From assembly GCF_003172915.1 (NCBI RefSeq), contig NZ_QGKU01000003.1:62001-126000 (forward strand): a stretch of 64,000 nt of DNA. The letters run 5' to 3'. How positions within the stretch are numbered: the first letter of the stretch is position 1; each line of letters begins with the position of its first letter. Position numbers and translations under genes: made by a program. The notes below the pieces were generated by a model. It was not told the origin of the DNA. It saw nothing but the letters and a program-made list of their open reading frames with translations, and did no database searches. This DNA comes from Meridianimarinicoccus roseus (GTDB lineage Bacteria > Pseudomonadota > Alphaproteobacteria > Rhodobacterales > Rhodobacteraceae). Positions 44,186 to 52,422 of this stretch are shown here, one piece after another.

Positions 44186-45874
44186 TCACTCCGCTGCGAG
44201 GGCTTTTGTCGGCGAGGCGGCTGACGGCTTCGGTTTTGCGCCGTGTTCATATTCCTCAAGGAAATCTAATACTTCCTGCCGGTAGTTATAGTAATCGGGA
44301 TGCTCCAGAAGCGCCTTGCGGGTGCGCGGGCGCGGCAGGTTCACGTCGGTGATCTTGCCGATAGTGGCATGCGGACCATTGGTCATCATGACCACGCGGT
44401 CAGCCAGCAGGATCGCCTCGTCGACGTCATGGGTCACGCAGATCGCGGTGACCTTGGTGCGCGACCAGACCTCCATCAGGACTTCCTGCAATTCCCAGCG
44501 CGTCAGGCTGTCGAGCATCCCGAACGGTTCGTCCAGAAGCAGCAACTTGGGGCTGAGCGCAAAGGCCCGCGCGATGCCGACGCGCTGCTTCATGCCGTTG
44601 GACAGATCGGCCGCGGCCTTGTCCATGCTGTCGGCCAGCCCCACCCGTTCGAGATAGTATTCCACCACGTCTTGCCGTTCGGCCTGCGACGCACGGGGAT
44701 AGACCTTCTCCACGCCGATCGCGACGTTTTGCTTGGCACTGAGCCAGGGAAACAGCGACGGCGACTGGAACACCACGGCGCGTTCTGGATCGGCGCCTTC
44801 CACGTGGCGCCCATCCAGCTTGATTGCGCCCTTCGAGATGGCATTGAGCCCTGCGGCCATCGTCAGCACGGTGGACTTGCCGCATCCGGAATGGCCGATC
44901 AAGCTGATGAATTCGCCCCGGTTCACCTTGAGGTCGAAATCCTCCACCACCGTGAGAGGACCTTTGGGTGTCGGGTAGATCTTGTGGAGTTGCGAGAAGT
45001 CCAAGAAACGATCCTCGATCATGCCCTGGGTGGTGTCTTGCACCGCCGCGGGCACCCCGTGGATCGGCGTGACCTTCGGCAGGGTCCGGTTGCCCTCGGC
45101 CTTCGCCTCGACCCCGGCATCCATCAGGTAGGTGGTCACCGCCGCCCGTAGGTCCTTGAAGCCGTCATGATGGTTCATCTCGGTCCGGTCGCGGGGGCGC
45201 GGGATGTCCACCCGGAACTCGCGGCCCAATGTTCCATCCGGGTTCAGCGCGATGATCCGGTCGGCCAGCACTATCGCTTCGTCCACGTCGTTCGTGATCA
45301 GCACACAGGTTTTCTTCTCCTGCTCCCAGATCGCCTCGATCTCGTCCGCAAGGTTGGCGCGCGTCAGCGCATCTAGAGCTGACAGCGGTTCATCCAGCAA
45401 AAGTACTTCAGGATCCATCGCCAAGGCACGGGCAACATTCACTCTTTGCCGCATCCCGCCGGACAGTTCCGCCGGACGGCGTGTGGCGGCGTGGCCAAGG
45501 CCCACCATCCGGACGTAGTGCGCGACCTTGGCGGCGCGGTCGGCCTTCGGCATGGACGGGAAGATCGTATCAACGGCAAGGGCGACATTGCCGCTGACCG
45601 TCAGCCAAGGCATCAGCGAATAGCTTTGGAAGATCACGCCGCGTTCCGGGCCGGGGCCTGTGACCGGCTTGCCGCGAAAGGTCACGTTGCCGGAACTGGG
45701 CATTTCCAGCCCCGCCAGAAGATTGATCAGCGTCGTCTTGCCGGTACCGGAAAAGCCAAGCAAAACAAGAAACTCACCCTCCTTTACGTCTAGGTCTATG
45801 TTCCGCAGAACGTCGCTGCGCTGCGTGCCTTCTCCGAAGCTTTTGGAAACGTTGTCGAGGTGCAGGACACTCAT
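44186..45874 (-). CDS. Tandem ATPase of nitrate ABC transporter (NrtC/NrtD-type fusion)
   Basis: A 562-residue chain with two complete ABC ATPase domains. The first has Walker A GFSGTGKTT, signature LSGGMRQR and Walker B VLLLDEP; the second has GHSGCGKST, LSNGMKQR and LLLLDEP. A ~45-residue linker joins them. In the first domain the switch His is Asn (LITNDVDEA), while the second keeps it (VTHDVDEA). In cyanobacteria NrtC and NrtD are separate and NrtC carries a solute-binding domain, which is absent here. ATG 45874 is chosen, 5 nt after the nrtB stop; GTG 45883 is the alternative. Confidence 0.92.
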   Translation of the reverse strand: MSVLHLDNVSKSFGEGTQRSDVLRNIDLDVKEGEFLVLLGFSGTGKTTLINLLAGLEMPSSGNVTFRGKPVTGPGPERGVIFQSYSLMPWLTVSGNVALAVDTIFPSMPKADRAAKVAHYVRMVGLGHAATRRPAELSGGMRQRVNVARALAMDPEVLLLDEPLSALDALTRANLADEIEAIWEQEKKTCVLITNDVDEAIVLADRIIALNPDGTLGREFRVDIPRPRDRTEMNHHDGFKDLRAAVTTYLMDAGVEAKAEGNRTLPKVTPIHGVPAAVQDTTQGMIEDRFLDFSQLHKIYPTPKGPLTVVEDFDLKVNRGEFISLIGHSGCGKSTVLTMAAGLNAISKGAIKLDGRHVEGADPERAVVFQSPSLFPWLSAKQNVAIGVEKVYPRASQAERQDVVEYYLERVGLADSMDKAAADLSNGMKQRVGIARAFALSPKLLLLDEPFGMLDSLTRWELQEVLMEVWSRTKVTAICVTHDVDEAILLADRVVMMTNGPHATIGKITDVNLPRPRTRKALLEHPDYYNYRQEVLDFLEEYEHGAKPKPSAASPTKALAAE

Positions 45875-45879
45875 GGCGG

Positions 45880-46965
45880 TCACCGATTGTTCGTGAAGGT
45901 GAAGAGCGACTGCAGCGCATACATCACACGATCGAGCAGAAACCCAATGATTCCAATGGTGAACACGGCGACCATGATCTTGGCGAGGCTGCTGGACGAG
46001 CCGTTCTGGAACTCGTCCCAGACGAACTTTCCAAGGCCCGGGTTCTGGGCCAGCATCTCGGCGGCGATCAGCACCATCCAGCCAACCCCCAGCGACAGGC
46101 GCAGCCCGGTGAAGATCAGCGGCAACGCGGAAGGCAGCACCAGCTTGGTGATCTTTGTCCAGGTGTTCATCTTCAGCACCTTCGACACGTTCACCAGGTC
46201 ACGGTCGATGGATGCGACACCAAGAGCCGTATTGATCAGCGTAGGCCAAAGTGAACAAAGGGTTACAGTAATTGCTGAAACTAGGAACGACTTGGAAAAC
46301 AGCCCGTCATTGGTGGTGTAAACGGCCGAAACGACCATGGTGACGATGGGCAGCCATGCGAGCGGTGAGACCGGCTTGAATATCTGGATCAGCGGGTTCA
46401 GCGCGGCGTTGGCGGTTGCCGACAGGCCCGCCGCGATGCCCAGCGGAACGGCGATGATCGTGGCGATCAGAAAACCGAAGAACACCGTGTTGATGGAGGT
46501 CCAGATCTGCTGATAGTAACTGGGCGCACCTGTATAAGCGACTGTTTTGACATCGTCATCGCGTCCCTGTTCGATCAGGCGCTGGTTACGCTTCTCGACC
46601 ATCGCCTCGAACTTGGCGCGCTTTTCGCCGGTGGCCTGTGCGTCTTCGTGCAAATTCACCGCCTCGGTCCAGACCTGCGCCGGGCCGGGAATGGCACCGA
46701 GCGACGTCTGAACCTGCGGCGCGAGGGTGCCCCAGAGCAGCAGGAAGGCCGCGATCGCCAACAGAGGCACGAACAGAAGCCGCCATATTTCGGACAATTG
46801 CGCGCGGGGATTGTCGCCTGCCGCTGCCTTGAGCATGGGTGTCAGCCACGACAGGCCGATGACCTGGAACCATTTGTCGGCGGCGTTGATGCGGGTGAAC
46901 AGGCGCTCGCGGCGCGCGGCGTGGGCGGGGTCTGCGGCGATGAAACCGGGATCTGTGGCGGTCAT
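45880..46965 (-). CDS. nrtB: Nitrate ABC transporter permease
   Basis: A 361-residue permease. A cytoplasmic N-terminus of ~70 residues is followed by one helix, a ~70-residue non-membrane stretch (GEKRAKFEAMVEKRNQRL), then five or six helices with the ABC permease EAA-type loop (ALPLIFTGLRLSLGVGWM). It is longer than cyanobacterial NrtB (~280) because of the N-terminal part, a layout common in proteobacterial nas operons. It follows nrtA by 172 bp containing a hairpin. Confidence 0.93.
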   Translation of the reverse strand: MTATDPGFIAADPAHAARRERLFTRINAADKWFQVIGLSWLTPMLKAAAGDNPRAQLSEIWRLLFVPLLAIAAFLLLWGTLAPQVQTSLGAIPGPAQVWTEAVNLHEDAQATGEKRAKFEAMVEKRNQRLIEQGRDDDVKTVAYTGAPSYYQQIWTSINTVFFGFLIATIIAVPLGIAAGLSATANAALNPLIQIFKPVSPLAWLPIVTMVVSAVYTTNDGLFSKSFLVSAITVTLCSLWPTLINTALGVASIDRDLVNVSKVLKMNTWTKITKLVLPSALPLIFTGLRLSLGVGWMVLIAAEMLAQNPGLGKFVWDEFQNGSSSSLAKIMVAVFTIGIIGFLLDRVMYALQSLFTFTNNR

Positions 46966-47101
46966 GGCGAGGCTCCTTGGCGGGGCTGGCGTCAGCTGAG
47001 GGGCGAAGAACGGGTTTGGGACTGTGCTGGAGTCTTGTAAGCGTCTCTTGGGAGTCCACGCGGGGCGCTGGTTGGGCGCGCGACCTGTGCAATGCCCGCC
47101 C

Positions 47102-47124
47102 GCCGCGCTCCCGTGAGGCGCGGC
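47102..47124 (-). other. Hairpin between nrtA and nrtB
   Basis: A 7-bp GC-only inverted repeat (GCCGCGC and GCGCGGC, 9-nt loop) lies just after the nrtA stop and has no T tract. Such hairpins often raise the level of the upstream mRNA, here the abundant binding protein, relative to downstream genes; that role is inferred. Confidence 0.45.
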
Positions 47125-47137
47125 AGGCAGGCCGGGA

Positions 47138-48514
47138 TCAGCCTTCGACGCCCGCGCCGGTAACGCGCTGGTCGCCCTTCAGGCCAATCGGAAGGCTGTC
47201 GAGATAGGCGTTCGGTGTGCGGCCGTCATAGGCGATGCCGTCGATGATGTCGGAGGCGGGGGTCGGCGCCTTGTAGCCGTCGCTATCCCAAGGGAAGTCG
47301 GCGGCGTCGGCCAGCCCCTCATCGACCAGAAGCTGCGCGGCAGCCAGGTAGATCTCGGGCTTGTAGACCGACTTCGCGACCTCGTCATACCAGCTGTCGG
47401 GCTTGGCTTCGGCGATCTGGCCCCAACGGCGCATCTGGGTCAGGTACCAGACCGCGTCGGAGTAGAACGGGTAGGTCGCATTGTAGCGGAAGAACACGTT
47501 GAAGTCGGGTACCTCGCGCACATCGCCCTTCTCGTATTCGAACGTGCCGGTCATGGAATTTGCGATCACCTCGGCGTCGGCGCCGACATACTGGGACTGG
47601 GCCAGCATCTCCACCGCCTCCATGCGGTTGGCGTTGTCGTTCTCGTCAAGCCAGATTGCGGCGCGGATCAGCGCCTTGACCACGGCGAGGGTCGTGTTCG
47701 GGTTCTCCTCGGCAAACTCGGCGGTGATTCCGAACACTTTCTCAGGATTGTTCTTCCACAGCTCGTAATCGGTTATGACCGGCACGCCGATGCCCTTGAA
47801 CACCGCCTGCTGGTTCCACGGCTCACCCACGCAATAGCCGTAGATCGTGCCCGCCTCGAGGGTGGAGGGCATCTGTGGCGGCGGCGTCACCGACAGGAAC
47901 ACGTCGGCGGCGATCTGGCCGGTCACGTTCTCGGGGGAGTAATAGCCGGGGTGCAGCCCGCCGGCGGCGAGCCAGTAGCGCAATTCGTAATTGTGGGTCG
48001 ACACCGGGAACACCATGCCCATGTTGAACGGCTTGCCTTCGGCGCGATACTTCTCGACCACAGGAGCGAGCGCGCTGGCGCTGATCGGGTGCTGCGGGCG
48101 GCCGTCATCCATGGCGGGGATGTTTGGCTTCATCTCGGCCCAGACCTCGTTGCTGACCGTGATGCCGTTGCCGTTCAGATCCATCGAGAAGGGCGTGATG
48201 ATATGCGCCTCGGTCCCGTAGCCGATGGTCGCGGCGAGCGGCTGGCCCGCCAGCATGTGCGCGCCGTCGAGTTGACCGCCGATCACGCCGTCCAGCAGCA
48301 CTTTCCAGTTGGCCTGCGCTTCGAGCGTCACGAACAGGCCTTCATCGAGGAAATAGCCGTTCTCGTAGGCCACGGCGAGCGGCGCCATGTCTGTCAGCTT
48401 GATGAAGCCGAACGTCAGTTCGTCCTTTTCCAGTTCGAGTGACTGCGCCAGCGCCGGGGACACCAGCGCGGTCGTGGCTGCAAGGCCGAGAAGAAGGGTT
48501 TTCAGGGTCGTCAT
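47138..48514 (-). CDS. nrtA: Nitrate ABC transporter substrate-binding protein
   Basis: A 458-residue NrtA/CmpA-family binding protein. Residues 1-22 are a Sec signal ending in ALA with no lipobox Cys, so it is probably soluble in the periplasm. Conserved parts include [37 protein letters not shown] and [22 protein letters not shown] before ATG 48514 fixes the start. It is the first gene after the antitermination leader and so the first controlled by NasT. Confidence 0.94.
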   Translation of the reverse strand: MTTLKTLLLGLAATTALVSPALAQSLELEKDELTFGFIKLTDMAPLAVAYENGYFLDEGLFVTLEAQANWKVLLDGVIGGQLDGAHMLAGQPLAATIGYGTEAHIITPFSMDLNGNGITVSNEVWAEMKPNIPAMDDGRPQHPISASALAPVVEKYRAEGKPFNMGMVFPVSTHNYELRYWLAAGGLHPGYYSPENVTGQIAADVFLSVTPPPQMPSTLEAGTIYGYCVGEPWNQQAVFKGIGVPVITDYELWKNNPEKVFGITAEFAEENPNTTLAVVKALIRAAIWLDENDNANRMEAVEMLAQSQYVGADAEVIANSMTGTFEYEKGDVREVPDFNVFFRYNATYPFYSDAVWYLTQMRRWGQIAEAKPDSWYDEVAKSVYKPEIYLAAAQLLVDEGLADAADFPWDSDGYKAPTPASDIIDGIAYDGRTPNAYLDSLPIGLKGDQRVTGAGVEG

Positions 48515-48551
48515 GGTGTGGTCCTTTCCTTGACCCGGCGCACCGGGAACG

Positions 48552-48599
48552 AAAAAAGCCGCCGACAGCACCGCCGGAAGGGGCGGAGTGTCGAGCGGC
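48552..48599 (-). terminator. Intrinsic terminator (attenuator) in the nrtA leader
   Basis: The transcript can form a long GC-rich stem: GCCGC, CGACA and CCGCC on the 5' side pair with GGCGG, TGTCG and GCGGC on the 3' side, followed directly by six T residues. It ends 38 bases before the nrtA start, so transcription would stop before the operon unless the stem is disrupted. It overlaps hairpin P2 of the ANTAR-type element, giving a mutually exclusive switch. Confidence 0.85.
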
Positions 48600-48628
48600 T
48601 TTGCTCATGCAATCCCGGTCATTCGGGA
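48593..48628 (-). promoter_or_regulatory. ANTAR-type dual hexaloop antitermination element (NasT target)
   Basis: Two small hairpins lie in tandem in the leader RNA. P1 (48628-48613) has stem TCCCG/CGGGA and loop AATGAC; P2 (48606-48593) has stem GAGC/GCTC and loop AAAGCC. Both loops are six bases with A at position 1 and G at position 4, the known signature of ANTAR-protein targets. P2 uses the same bases (48595-48599) as the 5' arm of the terminator, so NasT binding would free the nas operon from termination. Confidence 0.85.
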
Positions 48629-48770
48629 GGAATTAGGTGAAGCGGCGTCGTTGCCGGATCTTCCCCTTCATCACGCGGTGGGCGCGGGGCGTCCATTGAA
48701 ACGCGCGGTGCGCGCCGGATTTGTCGCAGGTGCGGCGTGGCACGTGCTGCGGCTGCACAATTCTTGCGCG

Positions 48771-49946
48771 TCAGTCCGGCGCGGGCTCAAAAATGCGGCC
48801 ATCGAAGAACGCGTCGCGGCGGAGAATCAGCTTGCCCGCAGCCGAAGCGACGGCAGTGTCGGCCTGCACCGCCCCTTCGATCTTGACCGACGCGCCGGGC
48901 AGGTCGGCCGAGGTGCCGTGCAGCGCGGCGCGGTGCAGGTCGCTGCGGTAGACCGAGCGCGCGGCGCGGGCGGCGGCGTCCGGGTCGCGCCCGGTGCGGG
49001 CGGCAAGGCGGCGGCCTATCCATTCGGCTTGGCTCCGCCACGGGAAGCTTGCCGCACCGCGGTGGAATTCCACGAAACCGGGCACCTGCCGTTCCTCGCC
49101 CGCCGCCGAAATCACAAGCCGCCCCGACAGCGCGCGTTCGATCACCTCGGGCGCGAGATCGAGAAAGCCGGGCCGGGCCAGCAATTCACCCGCCAGAAGG
49201 CGCGAGGACGGATCATCGAGCCAGCGGCCCGCGCGCCAGACCGCGCGGATCAGCCGCCCGGTCAGCGAGGTTTCGGTTTCGGCCCAGTCCTCGCGCACGG
49301 CGAGCACCTTTTCCGGCGCGAAGGCCCAGATCGCGCAGCAAGGCAGCAGCAGAGCGCCGACCCCGTCATCGACCGTCATCGATCCCCACGGCTCGCCCAC
49401 GCAGAAGGCGTCGATTTCGCCGGCGGCGATGGCACGGGCCATCAGCGCCGGCGGCACGGTGCGGATTTCGACACGGGGAGCGGCATCGGGAGCCAGCGCT
49501 TCCAGCCAGTAGTGTACAAGTTCAGCGTGCATCGAGAACGGGAACGGCACGCCGATACGCAGTGGCGCGCCTGCTGCGGCCAGCAGCGCGCGACCGGCGG
49601 CGTAGGGATCGTTGAAGGCGAAGTCGTGTCCGGCGTCTCGCAGTCGGGTTTCCAGTGCGCGGCTGACACCGATCACGTTGCCGTTGACCGACAGCACCGA
49701 CACTGCGGCGAGTGGCGCGCCCGCTCCGCCCAGCCCCATCGCGGCGGCGACCGGCACCGGAGCGAGCATGTGGGCGGCGTCCACCTGCCCGAAGCGCAAC
49801 ATGTCGCGCAAGCTGGACCAAGACGGCGCGCGGCGCAGGTCGAGCGCGATGCCTTCCTCCTCGGCGAAACCCATCTCCTGTGCCACGATCAGCGGCGCGG
49901 CGTCCACCAGGGGGATGTAGCCGACGCTGAGTTCGGTGGCCTTCAT
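48771..49946 (-). CDS. nasS: Nitrate/nitrite sensor NasS
   Basis: A 391-residue NrtA-like protein without signal peptide (start MKATELSVGYIPLVDAAPL), so cytoplasmic. It shares blocks with the nrtA product (FGQVDAAHMLAPVPVA, FCVGEPWGSMTV). In other proteobacteria NasS holds NasT inactive without nitrate or nitrite and releases it when ligand binds. It overlaps nasT by 4 nt and ends 257 bp before the nrtA start, the interval that holds the leader. Confidence 0.93.
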   Translation of the reverse strand: MKATELSVGYIPLVDAAPLIVAQEMGFAEEEGIALDLRRAPSWSSLRDMLRFGQVDAAHMLAPVPVAAAMGLGGAGAPLAAVSVLSVNGNVIGVSRALETRLRDAGHDFAFNDPYAAGRALLAAAGAPLRIGVPFPFSMHAELVHYWLEALAPDAAPRVEIRTVPPALMARAIAAGEIDAFCVGEPWGSMTVDDGVGALLLPCCAIWAFAPEKVLAVREDWAETETSLTGRLIRAVWRAGRWLDDPSSRLLAGELLARPGFLDLAPEVIERALSGRLVISAAGEERQVPGFVEFHRGAASFPWRSQAEWIGRRLAARTGRDPDAAARAARSVYRSDLHRAALHGTSADLPGASVKIEGAVQADTAVASAAGKLILRRDAFFDGRIFEPAPD

Positions 49947-50527
49947 GACAACAGCCCCGCGGCGGTGACCAACGCGGCGGCGACATCGGCCAGCCGCTTG
50001 CCCTGGTCCATCGCGGCCTTGCGCAGGATCGCGTAGGCCTCGTCCTCGTCCACGCCGCGGGCCTTGATAATGATGCCCTTGGCGCGGTCGATGAGCTTGC
50101 GTTCCTCCAGCGCGCGCTTGGTTTCGGCAAGTTCGGTCCGCATTCGCTGGAACATTCGGAAGCGGGCGATAGCGGCATCGAGGATCGGCTTGAGCCGGGC
50201 GGACTGCATCCCGTCCACAACGTAGGCGGACACTCCGGCCTCGATCGCGGCGGCGGTCATGCCGTCGTCGGACCGGTCCACGAACATCGCCACGGGGCGG
50301 TCCATCGGTCCCGACGCAAGCGCGAGTTCCTCGAGCATGTCGCGGGAAGGGTTCTCGATGTCGATCAGCACCACGTCGGGCTGGCGGGCCTGGATCTGCC
50401 GCGCAAGGCCGGTGGGGTCGGCGATGACGTGGATCTCGTAGTCGCCCGCGGCGCGCAGGCTGTCCACGATCTGCATGGCACGGCTGCGGTCGGCTTCGAC
50501 GACGATGACGGAAAGTGCATTCGGCAT
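49943..50527 (-). CDS. nasT: ANTAR-domain antiterminator NasT
   Basis: A 194-residue response-regulator-like protein: receiver residues 1-120 (VVEADRSRAMQIVDSL, VVLIDIENPSRDM) and C-terminal ANTAR RNA-binding domain (LIDRAKGIIIKARGVDEDEAY). It binds the dual-hairpin leader upstream of nrtA and permits read-through. Co-encoded with its inhibitor NasS. No phospho-signal is needed in known systems. Confidence 0.94.
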   Translation of the reverse strand: MPNALSVIVVEADRSRAMQIVDSLRAAGDYEIHVIADPTGLARQIQARQPDVVLIDIENPSRDMLEELALASGPMDRPVAMFVDRSDDGMTAAAIEAGVSAYVVDGMQSARLKPILDAAIARFRMFQRMRTELAETKRALEERKLIDRAKGIIIKARGVDEDEAYAILRKAAMDQGKRLADVAAALVTAAGLLS

Positions 50528-50653
50528 GGCCGGAGCATCAGCAGCCGCCGCCGACAGAGTAAAGCGCCATTGCGGTGCGGATGCCGATGATGCGCGACTT
50601 TCGCGGCCCGGCTGCCCGAAAAACAGGCAGCCGCAGGACGTTGCGGGCGCCGA

Positions 50654-52096
50654 TCAGATCGCCAGCGGGTCGGACGGCCCGGAATGTTCCAGCACCCAGA
50701 CCGCCGACCACGCCCCGTCGCTGCGCGCCAGCGTCAGGTAGTTGCGCTCGGCGGCGTAGCGGCCGGGTTGGCCAGGAATGCGGTGGATGCGGATCGGGTG
50801 GCCTTTCAGCGGCGCCTCGCCCAGCAGCGCGATGCTACCGAGGATGCGCGCCCAGGCCTTCGGCGGGGCACGGTGCGCGATGCCCGACGCGACCAGCTGG
50901 TGCAGCACGTGACCCGGCGCGACGTCCATCGTGGCTCGTGTGGCGAGGTGGATCTCGCCCGACAGCGCGGTGATGTCCTGCCCTTCGGTCTGCGCGATGT
51001 TGCAGACCAGCCGTAGCATCCGCTGCCACGACGCCCGATGCGCGCGGCTTTGCCACTGGTCACGAAGGTCGTCCTCATAGTGCTGCATCTTGGGTATAAC
51101 CAGCATCAGGCTTTCCAGCAGCGACAGTCGAGGCCCCAGCAGCGGCACGCTGGACATCAGCAGCGTTCGGCCTGGCGCCGCGCGCCGCGCTTCGGTGTCC
51201 ATCATCGCCCAGCCAGCCGACCCCATCACCTGACGGCGCGTGCGTTCCGATCGCAGGTCCGGTGCCAGCAGCCGCAGCCCCGGCGCCTGTACCGACCAGC
51301 CGAGGCTGCCACCCGCGCGATCATGGAAGCGCGGCGGCAGCGCTCCGTCCTGCGCCCCATGCTGAAACACGAGGAAGGCCTCGCGCGCGATGGAAAAGAG
51401 CGTCTGCCCCACCGCCGATCGGGTCGCACCCTCTGCCAGTGAGCCCCATCCGTCGCAGATGTCGTGGTCGTCCCATTGCATCAGCGAGGGCACCCGAGCG
51501 GCCAGCCACGCAAATTCCGGCGCCGCGTAAAGCGCGGCATAGCGCGCCAGAAACTTTTCCCGGAGATGCTTGCGCAGCCCGGCGACCTCCGTCCCTGTGG
51601 GCGTGGTCGGCAAGCGCCCGGGCCAGCCGTCCGACAGCGGGTGGCCATGCGTCGCTTCGTCGGCATAGACTTGGTCGCCGCCATGCAGCAGCAGCGCGAA
51701 AGGCGCACGCCGGTGCTCCGCCCCGAGCCGCGCCCACATCGCGTTGCGTTCGGACCCTTCGCGGTCCAGATCTCCCGTCTCCTCGCCGTTGCAGGACACG
51801 AAGGCGAGCCGCAGGTCGCCGGAAAGATCGCCCGCCAGCGGGAACTCCTGCCCGTCCCATGCGTAGACGGAGCGTCGGGTTGCGGGCCGCGTGAAGCGCG
51901 CGACATGGACCGAGGCGCCGGGATAGTGGGCGATGCACTGCATCGGGGCCGCCTGCCCGTCCACCGTCAACGGGCCGGGCACCTGCCCGGCGGGAGCGAT
52001 GAACAGCGCGGCGAGGTGCAGGGCTCCGTCCCGGATGTCGTCGAGGATCAGAACGGGGCCGATGATGCCGGAGATGATGCTGGAACAGTTGGACAT
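50654..52096 (-). CDS. PhoD-like metallophosphatase
   Basis: A 480-residue alkaline phosphatase D-type protein. Metal-binding boxes are LAFVSCNGEE, LLLHGGDQVYADEA, MQWDDHDICDGWG and SGEIHLATRA. It lacks a Tat signal, so unlike secreted PhoD it may act inside the cell; the N-terminal ~90 residues look like a beta-rich domain. 126 bp lie between it and nasT. Substrate unknown, a phosphodiester or phosphomonoester. Confidence 0.85.
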   Translation of the reverse strand: MSNCSSIISGIIGPVLILDDIRDGALHLAALFIAPAGQVPGPLTVDGQAAPMQCIAHYPGASVHVARFTRPATRRSVYAWDGQEFPLAGDLSGDLRLAFVSCNGEETGDLDREGSERNAMWARLGAEHRRAPFALLLHGGDQVYADEATHGHPLSDGWPGRLPTTPTGTEVAGLRKHLREKFLARYAALYAAPEFAWLAARVPSLMQWDDHDICDGWGSLAEGATRSAVGQTLFSIAREAFLVFQHGAQDGALPPRFHDRAGGSLGWSVQAPGLRLLAPDLRSERTRRQVMGSAGWAMMDTEARRAAPGRTLLMSSVPLLGPRLSLLESLMLVIPKMQHYEDDLRDQWQSRAHRASWQRMLRLVCNIAQTEGQDITALSGEIHLATRATMDVAPGHVLHQLVASGIAHRAPPKAWARILGSIALLGEAPLKGHPIRIHRIPGQPGRYAAERNYLTLARSDGAWSAVWVLEHSGPSDPLAI

Positions 52097-52422
52097 GGCA
52101 GGCGGGGCGATGTGGCCCCTCGGGGTCCTTTTGGCTGGGTCGGTCGCTCAGGGGGCATATAGACCACCGCGCGCTGAGGACCGCCAGTGCTTGCAGGTGG
52201 CCGCGGTTCTCGGAACCGCTCGCCCGCGCAGGGCCATGACCGGCGCGCCGCACATCGGGCGGCGTGATGCGTCGGTGCACGCGTCGTCAATTCGCTCCTG
52301 CGCCTGCCCCGCCTCTGCCACCCCGTGCCAGCCCCCGTGCTCTCATGCGCTGCGTGTCATCTCTAGCGCAGCTCCTGCGCGCCCCGCGTGCGCCCTTGCA
52401 AGCAATAGGAAAGGAAGCCGAT
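52097..52422. other. Divergent intergenic region phoD-like / nhaC
   Basis: About 325 bases between two divergent genes. The frame of nhaC extends upstream through much of it with low-quality sequence. No RNA gene or clear operator is visible; it should hold both promoters. Confidence 0.5.

Noticed and set aside
48629-48770. Sigma-54 type promoter upstream of the nrtA leader
   Set aside because: A TGGCACG-like match exists on the plus strand, but spacing to a GC element is wrong and the strand is opposite to nrtA.
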